The notes beneath the pieces were generated by a model. That model worked only from the letters and a program-made list of their open reading frames with translations, did no database searches and was not told the DNA's origin. A stretch of 64,000 nucleotides of DNA from Cucumis sativus (lineage: Eukaryota; Streptophyta; Magnoliopsida; Cucurbitales; Cucurbitaceae): positions 19,186,307 through 19,250,306 of the forward strand of contig NC_026661.2 in assembly GCF_000004075.3 (NCBI RefSeq). Reading direction: 5' to 3'. How positions within the stretch are numbered: the first letter of the stretch is position 1; each line of letters opens with the position of its first letter. The position numbers were made by a program, and so were the translations under genes. This document shows, one piece after another, positions 36,458 through 48,422 of this stretch.

Positions 36458-38322
36458 ATGGAGATCAGAAAGTGCAAGATGCAAAGTGAATTGAGTGGAG
36501 AATTAGCAAAGATTGTGGCTTTGTTAATGGTGGGCTTAGTTATGATATCTAAAGGTCACTCACAAGAGTTAAAAGTCGGGTTTTATAGTGAAACATGTCC
36601 TTTGGCTGAAACTATTGTGAGAACCACAGTGGCAAAAGCTGTTTCTCAAAACCCTGGAATGGCTGCTGGCATTATTCGAATGCATTTCCATGACTGTATT
36701 GTTCTGGTAAGCTCATTTCATCCATCTTTTAAAAACTTCATCATTGTTCATTTAGGTCAATGATCGATTCTAATTAACGTTTAGATAGTGGAATAAATTA
36801 ATGAACGTGTCATGTTAATATCTTGTTAATTAACGTGTTGGTACCAAAGGTCGAATGATTTATACGTTTATAATTTAACCTAATATTAAGTTTCATTGAC
36901 ATTTTCGGATTATTCTCGACATACTCTCTCAATATTTGTTTTTGTATTATATGTTTGTTTGGAGTTCATGAACTTTTTATACCGTATTAAATTTTTTACG
37001 TGAAATCCTAGAATGTTGTGGTTCTTAAATTATTTTGTTTATACATGTGTACTTTGTAGGTCTTTAATATTTTAGTTCCTTTCATTAAAAAAATTTCAAT
37101 TTAATTATTTTACTAAGTCCTAAACGTCTAATTTCGATTAAGTTTTTTATTTAAAATATAAAATGGCTTAAATGATAAGCTAGGTGTATGTATCACATTA
37201 TGATAATTTTTGTATGACGTAAATTTCAATGAGAAATTAGACCACTTTGAGATAATTTTAATCTCTTCCAAATTTAAATTTCTTATAAGACAATATATTG
37301 TGGAATTTAACAAAGGAAAAAATAAGGTATAATTGAAAAATAACATTAAAACATAAAAGATTAAACTGAACATTCAACCATGCATATACGCTATCGGTAT
37401 CCATCAATAATTTTAAATAACCTTGAAATGGGAAAAAGCACTAACACCATATAAACAAAAACATAACTTTCTAGCCATTATTGTGTATGGTTGGTTTAGG
37501 CTTTTGTTACACATTTATATTTCATATATTACAGCCTTCAAACAAATTTGACAGGGCTGTGATGCATCAATACTCCTTGATAAAACACCAGAAAATCCTG
37601 ATACTGAGAAAGGTGTAAATGTCGGTAACCCATTATTACGAGGCTTCGAAATAATCGACGATGCGAAGTTCGAAATCGAAACTCGATGTCCGCAAACTGT
37701 TTCTTGCGCGGACATCCTAGCCTTTGCAGCTCGGGACAGCGTCGCGACACTCGGTCAGTTCACCTACGACGTCCCAAGCGGTCGTCGTGACTCACTGGTC
37801 TCTCATGGGGCAAATGTATCTGACAACATCCCTTTTCCGACAACTGATATTGGATTTCTTGCACAACATTTTGAAGAACGAGGCTTGTCGCTTAGAGACA
37901 TGGTGGCGCTTTCTGGAGCACATTCTATTGGAAGGACGGGTTGTCCAGAATTTACCGATCGACTTTTCTCGAGCAATGGAACAGAAATAACCGACCCAAG
38001 TTTGGACCCAACCTTTGCAGCAACTTTGAGACAGAAGTGTCCGTTTGGTAGCGGGTTTGATAAGACGGCAGATTTGGACAATGTGACGCCAAATCATCTC
38101 GATATTCAGTTCTTTGAGAATTTGAAGAACAAGATGGGAGTTTTGTCGTCAGATCAAGCAATTGCTACTGACCCTCTTACAGCAGCGATAGTGAGCAGAT
38201 ACCAAGGGAATAGAGCAATATGGATGAGGGATTTCTCAGCGGCCATGGTGAAGATGGGGAAGCTACTAGTTTTGACTGGAACTCAAGGGGAGATTAGAAA
38301 GGAGTGTCATTTTAGGAACTAG
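36458..38322 (+). CDS. Class III peroxidase 3 of the cluster
   Basis: Two exons, 36458-36706 and 37555-38322, with an 848-bp intron, giving 338 aa. The N-terminus is a basic stretch (MEIRKCK) followed by a hydrophobic core (IVALLMVGLVMI), with likely cleavage near GHSQ; Met8 is an alternative start. Haem-site residues are Arg74 and His78 in RMHFHDC, GCDAS with its calcium Asp, and His206 in LSGAHSIG. The cysteine motifs (TCP, HDC, GCD, CPQTVSC, GCP, KCP, ECHF) are complete. It is a predicted secreted H2O2-dependent haem peroxidase. The intron positions usual for the family after VGG and later are absent. It is most like the pseudogene at 31-33 kb (shared DKTPxxxR and [15 protein letters not shown]). 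It shares HDCIV with peroxidase 1, so the plus-strand genes form one subgroup. Confidence 0.93.
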
Positions 38323-40775
38323 GGCTCTTCTTTGTCCGTCATGGTTATGATTAAGCTTCAAGCGTAATAAAATTATTGGTATTAAGTGGTTGCATCCAAA
38401 TAACCGTTGGATATATATTTGAAAGATTTGTTTTCGTTTTTCTAAACATCATTTAGGACAACCTTTGGGGTTTTTCTTTCTCGTATATTCAACGGTTTGA
38501 ATTGTTTTCGATAATTTCTAATTTGTGTTCATGTGGAGCGGTGTGATTCTTTCTTTATGTATTGTCACTTTCGTCTATGTATGTATTTAGTTTGATTGGG
38601 TGTTTTAAAAAACAATGTATGGTTTAAAGTTTACATTTCATATATATATATATATATATATTTATTGCAATTTCAAGTCGGTTGAGTTATGTTTTATATG
38701 TTAACAATGTCAATAATATTTAAACCAACCATTCTAAATTAGAGAAGCAACCATTAAAACTTGTTGCCATGATAGAAACATTGGAGGTGGAAGAGAAAAA
38801 TTGTATAAACGTAATTCAAATTTATATATAATAATATGGTATGAAACAACTAGTGAAATGGAATTAGAAACTGTCTTGGGATGAGAACCCCTAATTCTCA
38901 ATCATTTAAACCCCTAAATCAATATAATTTCATCCTTAAAGATTTTGGTTAGACACGGATTGGCCTAAGATCAAATATCGTAGATAATAACATATTCGTC
39001 TTCATCCAAGGTTCAAGCACTCTATAAGATAGGATATGATCAATCTCACTTGAATGTTTTTGGTTTGCAATTCAACACAAGGATTGTAAAATTTTTATAA
39101 AAAAAATCTCGCTTGACTAAACTTGAAGAAGCAAAAAATGCTAAATTTGATTAAGTAAAATAATAATAATTAAAACAACCTAATACCAAGACTTACCGTT
39201 CTTATTAGAAGAGTATTTAAGTCCCGCTATTAAGTTGTTTTAATCCATTATTTTTCTTTTGAAAAAAAAGTCAACGAAATTCTATATATTTTAAGTTTTT
39301 GTTGCTATATTTTATAAATAGTTTCAATTCTTTTCCATTACCAAATTTTTATTTTATTTTTTTTACTATATCATTTTCTTATTTGTGAATTTATATTTTT
39401 TATTTGTTTATTTTGTAAAGCAGGTTCTAATTAAAAGTTTAAGTGTAGTTTATGTATATCTAAAATCATAAATTTGTGGTTTATTTTAGAAAAGATTAAG
39501 TGCAGTCTAAACAACATGTTTTATTCTTTTTAAATTTTATTTTCTCAATTTATGGTAAATAAATATTGTATCACACTATATATATTACAACTCACATAAA
39601 CCAAAATCTAACTGATCTATTTTTTCATGGGTTGGATGTGACCAATTTATTTTAAATCACCAAATTGATTTTAAAAGAAAAAATATTACTTAACAATTAA
39701 TCTTATATCAACAAAAAAAATTTTAAAAATTTAAATTTTTTTTAAAAAAATTAGTCATTATATCTAAGACATAATAATTTAGTATTTATTTACCAAACAT
39801 GAACGATAAATTACTTGTTTAGGTTGAAACCTCAAATCCTACTTTATTATATATTATTGCTATTTGCTAACTTCTCTGTAAAAGTTTAGACTTGACAGGA
39901 ATTACAATATTTTGTTTTTCAATTTTATTGACAGAGTTTTTGTCATTCAACAAAAGTTTATTTTAAAATATTTTCAGAAATTTTGTAAGTTAGTTTTTTA
40001 TTTTAATAAAAAAATTAGAAAACCATTTTGGGTTAATACTTTAAATTTTGCTCTCTACTTTTAACTTAGTGAATCTTAATCTAGTTGACTCAAATCTTTA
40101 TCTTAACCTTTTCAACAAAAGATTTTTTAAACTATTAAGTTGTTTTTTGTTTTTTGTTTTTTATTAGTACCGTCTTAGCCCACAGAAATCAATCAACTTG
40201 ATAAATTAAATATTAAAGGTAAATTTATGGTAGATAATAAAAATGTTTAAAATATTTACAAAAATTTAAATTGTAGGGAAGGGATGTATATTAATATCAA
40301 TTTTTATCACTAATATAAATTCAAAATTTTATAATATTTTAGTTCACTTTTTTACATTTAAAAATGTATCTATTTTTAAATACAAGGTTAGAAAATTGTT
40401 ATAAAATGTAAAATTCAAGAGAAATTGAAAAACAATAGATTTTGGTATATAGGTAAATAGTTATTCTACTTTTTTTTTTTATTTGAAAATGTCCCACGTT
40501 GAGAACCATAGTCATCAAATAAAGATAAATGTAATGCTTTTCAACAAGAATACATATTATATATTCAACTACAAAATCATGAATACATGCATGAAAGAGT
40601 TACAACAATAACAAACCAAAAACAAGAGAAAACATCCACTCTCTCAAATTAGCTACATTAAAATTTAAACATATACATAGAAAATAACATAGTGAATTCA
40701 AACAAACAAAAAATAAAAACAAGAAATAATTCACAAAACACAAACAATAATTCAAAACGTAGTCATATGTATATA
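38323..40775. other. AT-rich region between converging peroxidase groups
   Basis: The plus-strand gene ends at 38322 and the minus-strand gene ends at 40776, so this is a 3'-to-3' spacer. A TA dinucleotide run lies at 38640-38660. Many poly-A/T stretches occur and no gene is recognised. Confidence 0.5.
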
Positions 40776-42463
40776 TCAATTCACAAAGCTGCACTGACGC
40801 CTAATCTCGCCTTGTGATCCAGTGAGGACACCAATGGAACCCATTTTAACCATAGACTTCTTAAAATTGGAGGCCCATATCGAGCCATACTTTGCATAAA
40901 CCAACGCTAATTTTGATGTGGAAGGGCTACTCAACAATATTTGATCAGAGCTCAATAGTCCTTGATGCTTAGTCAAGCCGATGTAGTATTGGTTATCTAG
41001 ACGATTCGGGGTCGTAAAGTCAAGGGCCGCCTCGAGCGGCTGAGCATTTTGGCCTCCAACGTTGCTAGTTAGTGGTGGGCATTTGGTCTTCAAGTAAGCT
41101 GCGTATTTTGGGTTCATGGAAGGGTCTTGATTGTGGGTTGCGTTGAAGGAATAAAGCCTATTGGAGAAGGTGAGGCATCGAGCTGCTCCGATCGAGTGGG
41201 CGCCAGAAAGAGTTACCATATCTGTCTTCGATAGCCCTCGCTCAGCAAAATTTTGGGTGAGTTGTTCAATGTTGAAGGTGGGAGAAGGAAGACGACTGGC
41301 CTCTTCTTTTATTGAGATGCGTCCATCACGACGACCAGCTGGTACTGCATAATTAATTCCTGCGGACAGTAATTTATACATATTTATATTAGTGACATTT
41401 TTCATTTACTTTCTGTATCGATTTATTTCTCGTCTCTATTTTAAACTTATGAACGTGTGAAAGAAAAATATCGATGATAATGTTAACGTGTTAATGAAAA
41501 TTTAGAAAAATATAGTTAAAATATTAACTAAAAGATAGATAAATTTAAAGATCACGAAGGCCATAATCAGATTTGGTTCATAAAATTTTAAAATTAAGCT
41601 CATCAACCCTATGCTCTCTCATCTATCATTTTCCTTTTTTTCTTTTATTAACTTTCTTGCGAGATATATATATATATATATATATTTGTTAAAAAATTAC
41701 ATTCGTGTGCTAATCACAATTTTTAAAAACTAAAATCCAATAAAGAAGATGATTAATTATCAAATGATGATGATATACCTCCAACTTTACGAGCGCTATC
41801 ACGAGCAGCAAAGGCAAGGATGTCAGCGCAAGAGACAGTGTTGGGACAAGCAGACTCAAGATAGGCCTTGGCTTCATCAATAATCTCGAAACCTTGTAAA
41901 CTTGGAAAGTTTGAAGGATGATCTCTCTCAGTTGGATGTCCAGGAGTGGATTTCAACAGCACAGAACCTTCACAACCCTTAAATTTAAATGTGAAGAAAG
42001 AGAGACTTAGAAATCAACCCAAGTGAAAAATACTTTAATACATTCTGAACTATACCTACATCTCTCTTTGCATTCCACTTCATCAACACGGCATAAAAAT
42101 AAAAATATATATTGTAAAATTTTTCATGCGACTAACTGTGTAACAATGCAATTGAATGCAACTCAAAATGCGGACAATCTTTTTTATCTTTTAAGTACTA
42201 AAGTGTTTTAAGGAAACTTTGAGACATACCCTAATAAAACAATCATGGAAGTGCAATCGAATGAGGCCGGCCGCCGCACCGGGGTTCAGAGAGATGGCTT
42301 TGTTTACAACTTTCTTAACGATAGCCTCAGCATTGGGACAAGATGAACGATAAAAACCAACTTTTAGGGTTGCAGCAGAAGCAAAAGTGGAGAGATAGAG
42401 GAAGAAGATAACGGTTGAAAGCTTTGAAAGAATATTGAACTTTTGAGAAGAAGAAGAAGCCAT
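40776..42463 (-). CDS. Class III peroxidase 4 of the cluster (peroxidase 5-like)
   Basis: Three exons on minus: 42463-42230, 41977-41779 and 41359-40776, giving 338 aa. The first in-frame ATG gives [10 protein letters not shown] and then a hydrophobic signal peptide ([13 protein letters not shown]), with the mature part near [12 protein letters not shown]. Arg69 and His73 lie in RLHFHDC and the proximal His199 in LSGAHSIG. After the intron the usual GCDAS reads GCEGS, so the distal-calcium Asp is Glu81. C-terminal [11 protein letters not shown] closes the last disulfide. Intron 2 splits the Gly codon in [10 protein letters not shown], in phase 1, as in peroxidases 5-7. Predicted secreted peroxidase of the plant 'peroxidase 5' group. 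Its promoter contains an apparent insertion (see 42740-43670). Confidence 0.93.
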
Positions 42464-42594
42464 TGAGGCCAAAGAGAAGAAAATAAGAGGGTTTTGGAGA
42501 TTTGAAGAGAGGATTTTGAAGGTGTGTTGTACTTTAAAATTTGTTTTTTTTTTCTTTTGTTGGGTTTGAGAAGAAGGTGAATGTTAGGGTAATA

Positions 42595-42602
42595 TATTTA
42601 TA
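42595..42602 (-). promoter_or_regulatory. TATA box of peroxidase 4
   Basis: TATAAATA on minus, about 130 bases before the ATG at 42463. The same TATAAATA is found before peroxidases 5, 6 and 8. Confidence 0.6.
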
Positions 42603-42654
42603 GTGATGTATGGGGCTCTCATGCAAATGGGATTCTTTTAATTCACATTTTGAA

Positions 42655-42740
42655 AAAGAAACCGTGTATTGAAAGTTGTTAAAAGCATAATAATGATAGT
42701 ACAATCGTACGGGGTGTGAAGTTTCCTAAGTTTGAAGGAT
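42655..42740 (-). promoter_or_regulatory. Conserved peroxidase promoter block, proximal
   Basis: The plus-strand text has AAACCGTGTATTGAAAG and GAAGTTTCCTAAGTTTGAA. Peroxidase 8 has AAACCGTGTATTAAAAG and GAAGTTTTCTAAAGTTTGA (63280-63325), and peroxidases 5-7 have GAAGTTGTCTAAGTTTGAA (50032, 54045, 58031). This conservation outside the coding region suggests a shared control element. Confidence 0.5.
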
Positions 42741-43670
42741 TACTTAAAAATTACATGGCAACAAATCTCTTTTTTTCGTGCTAAAAAGGTGTTAACCTAA
42801 AGATGATTTGATATATCTATCAATCACATCTTTTCTTTTAGTAATTTGGAAAATTAATTAAAACTTCATACACAAAATGACTAGCTTCCAATATACCAAA
42901 ATGGAGAAATAGACACCAACAAACATTGGACACTTTTTGTTATATTTATAAATATATTTTTGAAATACTTTTTGATCTCATCTTTCCATAATTATTTTAT
43001 TAGTGTCTATTAGTATCTATCACATTGATAGATTTAAAAAATTTTGTTACATTTTTATAAATATATTTACAGTTTTAGTTTATCGTTAATTTGAAATAAT
43101 TTTTAAAAAAATTACACACACATATGTATGTATATGTGAGTCGTTAAAATAAAACAAACATAGAATCTAATAAATGTCAAACAGAAAGGAGTATATATAT
43201 CAATACCATATTGTATAACTAGAAAATTTTTCAAATTTTGGATCGTGATCGTTAGTTTTTAAAAGTTTGATTTTTACCGTTGAACGTCATTGTTTATTTT
43301 TTCAGATTCAAGATAACATTGAATTTGTTCCAAACAATTTGTATTGCAAGACATTTGTGATAGAATTAATGTACCAACATACATACATAAATGAAACTTT
43401 TGACTGTTCGAGTGCATTATTTGAAGTAAACTCTAAAGTTCATATTATCTCATATACATATATATAGTTTATTCTCTCAAACAAATAATAGTTCATATTG
43501 GCATTACGCGTAGTACTCTCAACCAAAAAACTTAAGATTCGTATTATTCAACTTACATATATCATTAAAATACTCCTAAAAAGACAAAGAAATGTTGATA
43601 TAACTAAAGATCAAACATGGAAGAAATGAAATTTCCTCACAATGATGATTTTAGAATGTTTGAATAGGGG
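42740..43670. repeat. Probable insertion inside the peroxidase 4 promoter
   Basis: In peroxidases 5-8 the proximal promoter block and the distal block (GACTATAAG..CCTAGTGGG) lie about 60-120 bases apart. In peroxidase 4 they are about 950 bases apart. The extra DNA is AT-rich, with a CTATCACATTGATAGATT motif at about 43017 and no coding frame. Insertion limits and family cannot be fixed by eye. Confidence 0.45.
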
Positions 43671-43674
43671 TTAA

Positions 43675-43780
43675 TGGGAGGGTTAATTGTTGACTATAAA
43701 AAAAGAAGGCCTAGTGGGAGATTTATATTAACCCTTAATAGAAAGAAAGGGAAATACCTTGGGCTGCATGGAGACCAAGT
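43675..43780 (-). promoter_or_regulatory. Conserved peroxidase promoter block, distal
   Basis: The plus-strand text has TTGTTGACTATAAAAAAAG, GCCTAGTGGGAGATTT and GGGCTGCATGGAGACCAAG. The parallel in peroxidase 5 is ATTGACTTATAAGG, CCCTAGTGGGGAATTTT and GAGGCTGCTTTGAACCAAG at 50147-50240. Peroxidase 8 has TTTGACTATAGG and CCAATGGGATATTT at 63378-63422. Confidence 0.5.
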
Positions 43781-43789
43781 AGGCTGTTT

Positions 43790-45400
43790 AGAGAAAGAAT
43801 AAAAAAGTCAAAGATTTGCATGAAAACAATATTAATTTAAGTTGAAGGAAAAACAAATAGTTTTTTAGGGCACAAGCTCGACAATATTTTAATTGAAGAC
43901 CACGATTATAAAAATTATTCTAAGATTGTTAATTATGAACATTTTCAAGTTGATGAATTTTTAATTGTAATAATAAGTTTAATTTTTGGGTTTGAGAATA
44001 TAGTATGATTAACCAAGTGATCATTGTCCAATAACCCAATCCAATTTGAACTCTTCTACATTAACTTTTATCATTATATTCCTAGTTTTCTTTTCTAAAA
44101 AATAATAATAAAAGATAGTTCACTGGTTAGATGGACATCTTCCTAACATCATCATCATTTTTGTTTCATTAAATTATCATTTTTAGTTATTATTAGTAGT
44201 AAAAGATTGTACATCACGTTGGAGTTTCAATTATGCTCTCAAATTTCTTGGACGTAACTCGTAGAAAATATAACAATTGCAATAAGTTTAAAGGTCTAAT
44301 TGTTATAATTGAATTCTAATAAAAAAAAATTATCATTTCTAGATTTAATTCTACCACCGTTATTAAAAAACTTTATGGTTATTTTTTACAATTAAAATAC
44401 TGTATAGGAGTCATTTTTGCAATTTAGGATAGTTGCAATAATTTGTCATTACTATTATTATAATTAATTAAAAGCAGCTGTAAATATAACAAATTATTAT
44501 CACAATTAGGTTGAAAGTATTTTAAATATAGTGCAATGTAAAATAATTTAGGAGAATAACAAAATTTCATATAACTTTTTGTGTATCACAAATACATTTT
44601 TATATGTTTAAAAATTTGAATACAGTTAAAACACTCCATTACTCAAATTAACATTTAATTAAAAGTTTGCTTGTGTTATAAAAAATGTAAAAAGAAAAAA
44701 AATAGACATTATTAAAAATAATAAAATAAATTAAAATATTACAAAACTATAGCAAAAGTTTGAATTCTATTAATAAATAATATCCAAAAAAAATCTAAAA
44801 ATTTTATTATACTTTTTAAATGTTTTGTATTTTTAACCTAATTAAATTAATTCAATGTTTTATTACATATAAAGAAAAATAAAATAACTCTTCCAACTCC
44901 ACATGTCTTTTCTAAAAAAAGAACTTTTAATTCAAAAAGAATAATTAAAAAAATTAGGAGATACTTTATTTAGTACTTTCAAAACTATAATTAGTAATTT
45001 ATTGTATTTGTTATATTGTTTATAACTAAACTTTATTCGAGGCATTATGTGAGGTAAATAAAACCAAGGGAGGGCTCATGTGATAGTTCCTGCCATCTAT
45101 TTAATTACTATATAGTATATATGGTGGCAATATTATAATTATAAACAATAATAATAATAATAAAGTTATTCTTTTGTTGAACAAATTATAAATAAAAGAT
45201 TGAATCATGTTATCTTATGGTATGTCAATCACTGTTAAACTAAGTTCACTTGTTAAAAAAGAAGTTGAAAAATAACATTGGTAGGGTATTAGGGGCAAAA
45301 ATAATTTCATCTATTCGCAATTAAGTCAATAAAAATATTTGTCAATGTTACTAGTATCATTGAAGGTAGTGACAACAGTCATCATAGTTTCAATGACAAA
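43790..45400. other. AT-rich intergenic DNA
   Basis: No gene. A reversed LINE tail relic lies at 44090-44170 (on minus: GATGATGATGTTAGGAAGA, TGTCCATCTAACCAGTGAAC). An AAT repeat occurs near 45147-45162. Confidence 0.4.
44090..44170 (-). mobile_element. Short LINE 3'-tail relic
   Basis: Part of the recurrent tail module on minus; only the GATGATG..GTCCATCTA part is clear. Confidence 0.35.
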
Positions 45401-45404
45401 CAAT

Positions 45405-45735
45405 GAACTATTGGAGATGTTGAAAGTCTCATATTGAAAAAACCAAGAAAATTCACACTCTAAATAAAATAAATGACCTACTCCTCAATTGATTTTGAGA
45501 TGGAACCACATACTATCAAACATGATATCATAGTCTATTAAGCTCAAATGAATATTCAATACTAGAGATATGAACTCAAAGAGGCACCATATCTTGAAGG
45601 ACATGTTGGAGATGTTAAAGAGTCCTACATTGAAAAAACAAAGAGACTCATACTCCATATAATATAAATGGACTACTTCTCTCGTTATCAATTAGTTTTG
45701 GTATAGAACCTCATATTATCAAACATGAGCATACA
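45405..45735. mobile_element. LTR-like fossil, two partial copies in direct order
   Basis: Two related segments (about 45413-45535 and 45606-45730) each run from TTGGAGATGTTGAAAG- or TTGGAGATGTTAAAGAG-like sequence to a 'TCAAACATG'-like end. This resembles the ends of a common plant LTR element next to a degenerate tRNA-Met primer-binding site. No coding part is present. It is an old, broken relic; the family is uncertain. Confidence 0.4.
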
Positions 45736-46017
45736 AGCAAAGAAGAGTATACAATGGTCATTTTTCTATAGCATCAAATTACACAAAACAATTTTTTGGT
45801 CATTTTTCTATAGCATGAAATTACACAAAACAATTTTTTTTCTAAATTTGGTCAAAATTCAATAATAAAAAAATGGTAATTAGTTTGCATGGTTTTTTTA
45901 ATACTCCATTGTCTTGTTTAGAAACAATTCTCTCTCAATAACATTAGTGTTTATTTTGAAACTATCTATAAAGTATAGAAAAATATATCTAATATTCTAA
46001 AGTCTATTTAAATATTT

Positions 46018-46560
46018 TTAGAATAATTGTAAATTTAGCAATTAGATTCAAAATAATTAAGTATACAGCAACATTTTAAATTTTTTTTTGCAAATATAGC
46101 AAAATTTGTTAAATTCTATCAATGGTAGAAGTCTATCACCGACAGACCAGACCATGTTGCAAATATTGGTCGATCATTGATAGAACATACGAGTCTATCA
46201 GCGATACAAGTCTATCAACGATAATTTTGCTATATTTATAATTTTATAACAATGTTGGTATATCTTTAATTATTATTTATAAAATAGTCATTAATTAGGA
46301 ATAGTTGCAAATTTAGCAATTAAATTCAAATTAATTAAGTATATAACACAATTTTAAAAAATTTACAAATATAGCAAAATTTGTCAAATTCTATCAATGA
46401 TATAAGTCTATCACTGATAGATCATGTTGCAAATATTGGTATATCAGTGATATACCATATGAAGTCTATCAGCGATACAAGTCTATCATTGATATATTTG
46501 CAATTTTTTAAAAATGTTTATACCTTTGATTATTATTGCTAAAATAGTCATCCATTGCAA
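46018..46560. repeat. Two-copy tandem of a CTATCA-palindrome unit, period about 278 bp
   Basis: Unit 1 starts AATAATTGTAAATTTAGCAA at about 46022, and unit 2 starts GAATAGTTGCAAATTTAGCA at about 46299. Both continue with AATTAAGTATA, AATATAGCAAAATTTGT, TCTATCA.. palindromes, ATGTTGCAAATATTGGT, GTCTATCAGCGATACAAG and a final AAAATAGTCAT. No coding frame. It looks like a tandem dimer of a non-autonomous dispersed repeat. Confidence 0.7.
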
Positions 46561-46739
46561 TTTTCCAATAAATTAAGACTCTTGACCTAAGTTTGGGCGT
46601 TCATGTTTAACCCAATTACGAGACTATGTCCCATCATTGAAAATGTTAATTCATTAAATAAAGTGTCCAACCATTATCATTTAATTCATGGTTAATTTTC
46701 ATAAATAGAAAGAACATTTAAGAAAAGCTCAATTAGGGT

Positions 46740-47045
46740 TGATTATTTGTTCACAATTCTATATTTTCTTTATTATAACGATTTTTCAATTTTGATTCTT
46801 TCTCATTCTTTTGCAATTTTTTTCATTTTCTCCGATTTTTCTTCTTTTTTTTCAAATCGTTATTTGATTCAAGATCGTATATCAAATATACAATATTTTT
46901 TTAAAAAAAACTCCAAACGGTTATTTGGATGTTTAGATCGTGTGACAAATATAAAAGATCGTAAAAAAGAAAATCATTGAATTTTGGATGGTCAAATCTA
47001 ACCCATCGTAGCCAAATTTAAATCCCAAAGAATCTTTACTTTAGC
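46740..47045 (+). repeat. Dispersed GATCGTG-bearing repeat, partial copy 3
   Basis: It has a pyrimidine-rich start, then GTTATTTGATTCAAGATCGT and TTTAGATCGTGTGACAAAT, as in copies at 11.5 and 20.0 kb. It lies directly after the CTATCA tandem; the same two repeat types also adjoin at 11.5-12.4 kb. Confidence 0.45.
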
Positions 47046-48422
47046 GCAGTCACAAATATAACTATAAATGTAACTATCACTGTAATTGTGCCTACCACTT
47101 AAAATGTAACTATCAATACAGATTTGAGTTCAAAAATAACTGTCAATGCAACTATTAATATGATTATTCCAACTATATTTAGTATTATATATGTAACGAT
47201 CATGGTAGGAATCATCACCCTTATATATATTATTTTGATAAGTAGAAGAGTTCCCAAAACTATAAAAAGAACTTTCTAATTCACTTACAAAAGAAGGTCA
47301 TTGTATCTCACAATTACTATTATTCTTCACTGCGTATATACTATATAGAATCACTCACTTGTACTTCTACTAGTTCATTCATCCACCTATACTTATACAA
47401 TCATACTACGTATTTTCCAAATTTTAAGTAATAAGCTCTCCTCATACAAACAAAATTGTTCTTTTAGTTAAGACTATTCAAACACAATAGAAACTGTGTA
47501 CATAAGTGAACTTCCTCTTAATAAAATAAATTTCACTTTATTTCCAAATAAAAAAGTGAAACTTCTCTTATAAAATAATTATGCACAGTTGAGAATCCCA
47601 CTTTTAATAGACATAAAATTGTTAATTCTCTCGTTATTGTTAATTGGTTTTAAGATGAAACTCATGTAATTTAATATTGTTTTTAAAATGTTGTTATGTT
47701 CTTGATTGTTATTTCTGAATGCCATCCATTACTGGCTATTACCCAACAAAATTGGATGAAGCCCAAAACTACAATAACGATATTTGATATATATGAATCC
47801 AACTCAAGTGCTGATACTACTCAAAATTAACGATTTTGAAATACTCTTTCTTATTTTCTTCTCTCTCATTATCTATAATCAACCTCTTGTTGTTGAATTT
47901 AGATATGATTTTTCATTAATCAATTTATTTAAAAAATTATTTTATTTTGATTTGCATGATTCACCTAATAGTGTATTGACTATATTTGCGTTCGCTCAGT
48001 AGAATATCAAATTGTAGATAGATTCAAATGTGTTTAAGAAAATTCACACAATAAACTTCTCGAGCCACAATCATTATAAATAATACAAACATAAGAATAG
48101 GACTTAAGATGAAGTTTAAGGCATGTTGTACTTAGTCATTCGAAACTTTACGAAAACAAATATTCAAAGCATTATTCAAACAAAATTAAAATATCAATTC
48201 ATTAGAAAAGGAACTACAAAGAGCTTCATATATATATGCAAAAAAAAAAAAAAAATCAACAATGCATAAATAAAGAGAGAGTGTACATACTGGTTGAGTT
48301 AAACAATGAAAAAAATCAATAAATTTGAACCAAACAACAACATTTTAACACATGTAAAACACACACCAAAGTTCTTCTTTCCTTGCAGATTAAACATGTT
48401 TTCCCCAAAGAAAGCTTCGAAA

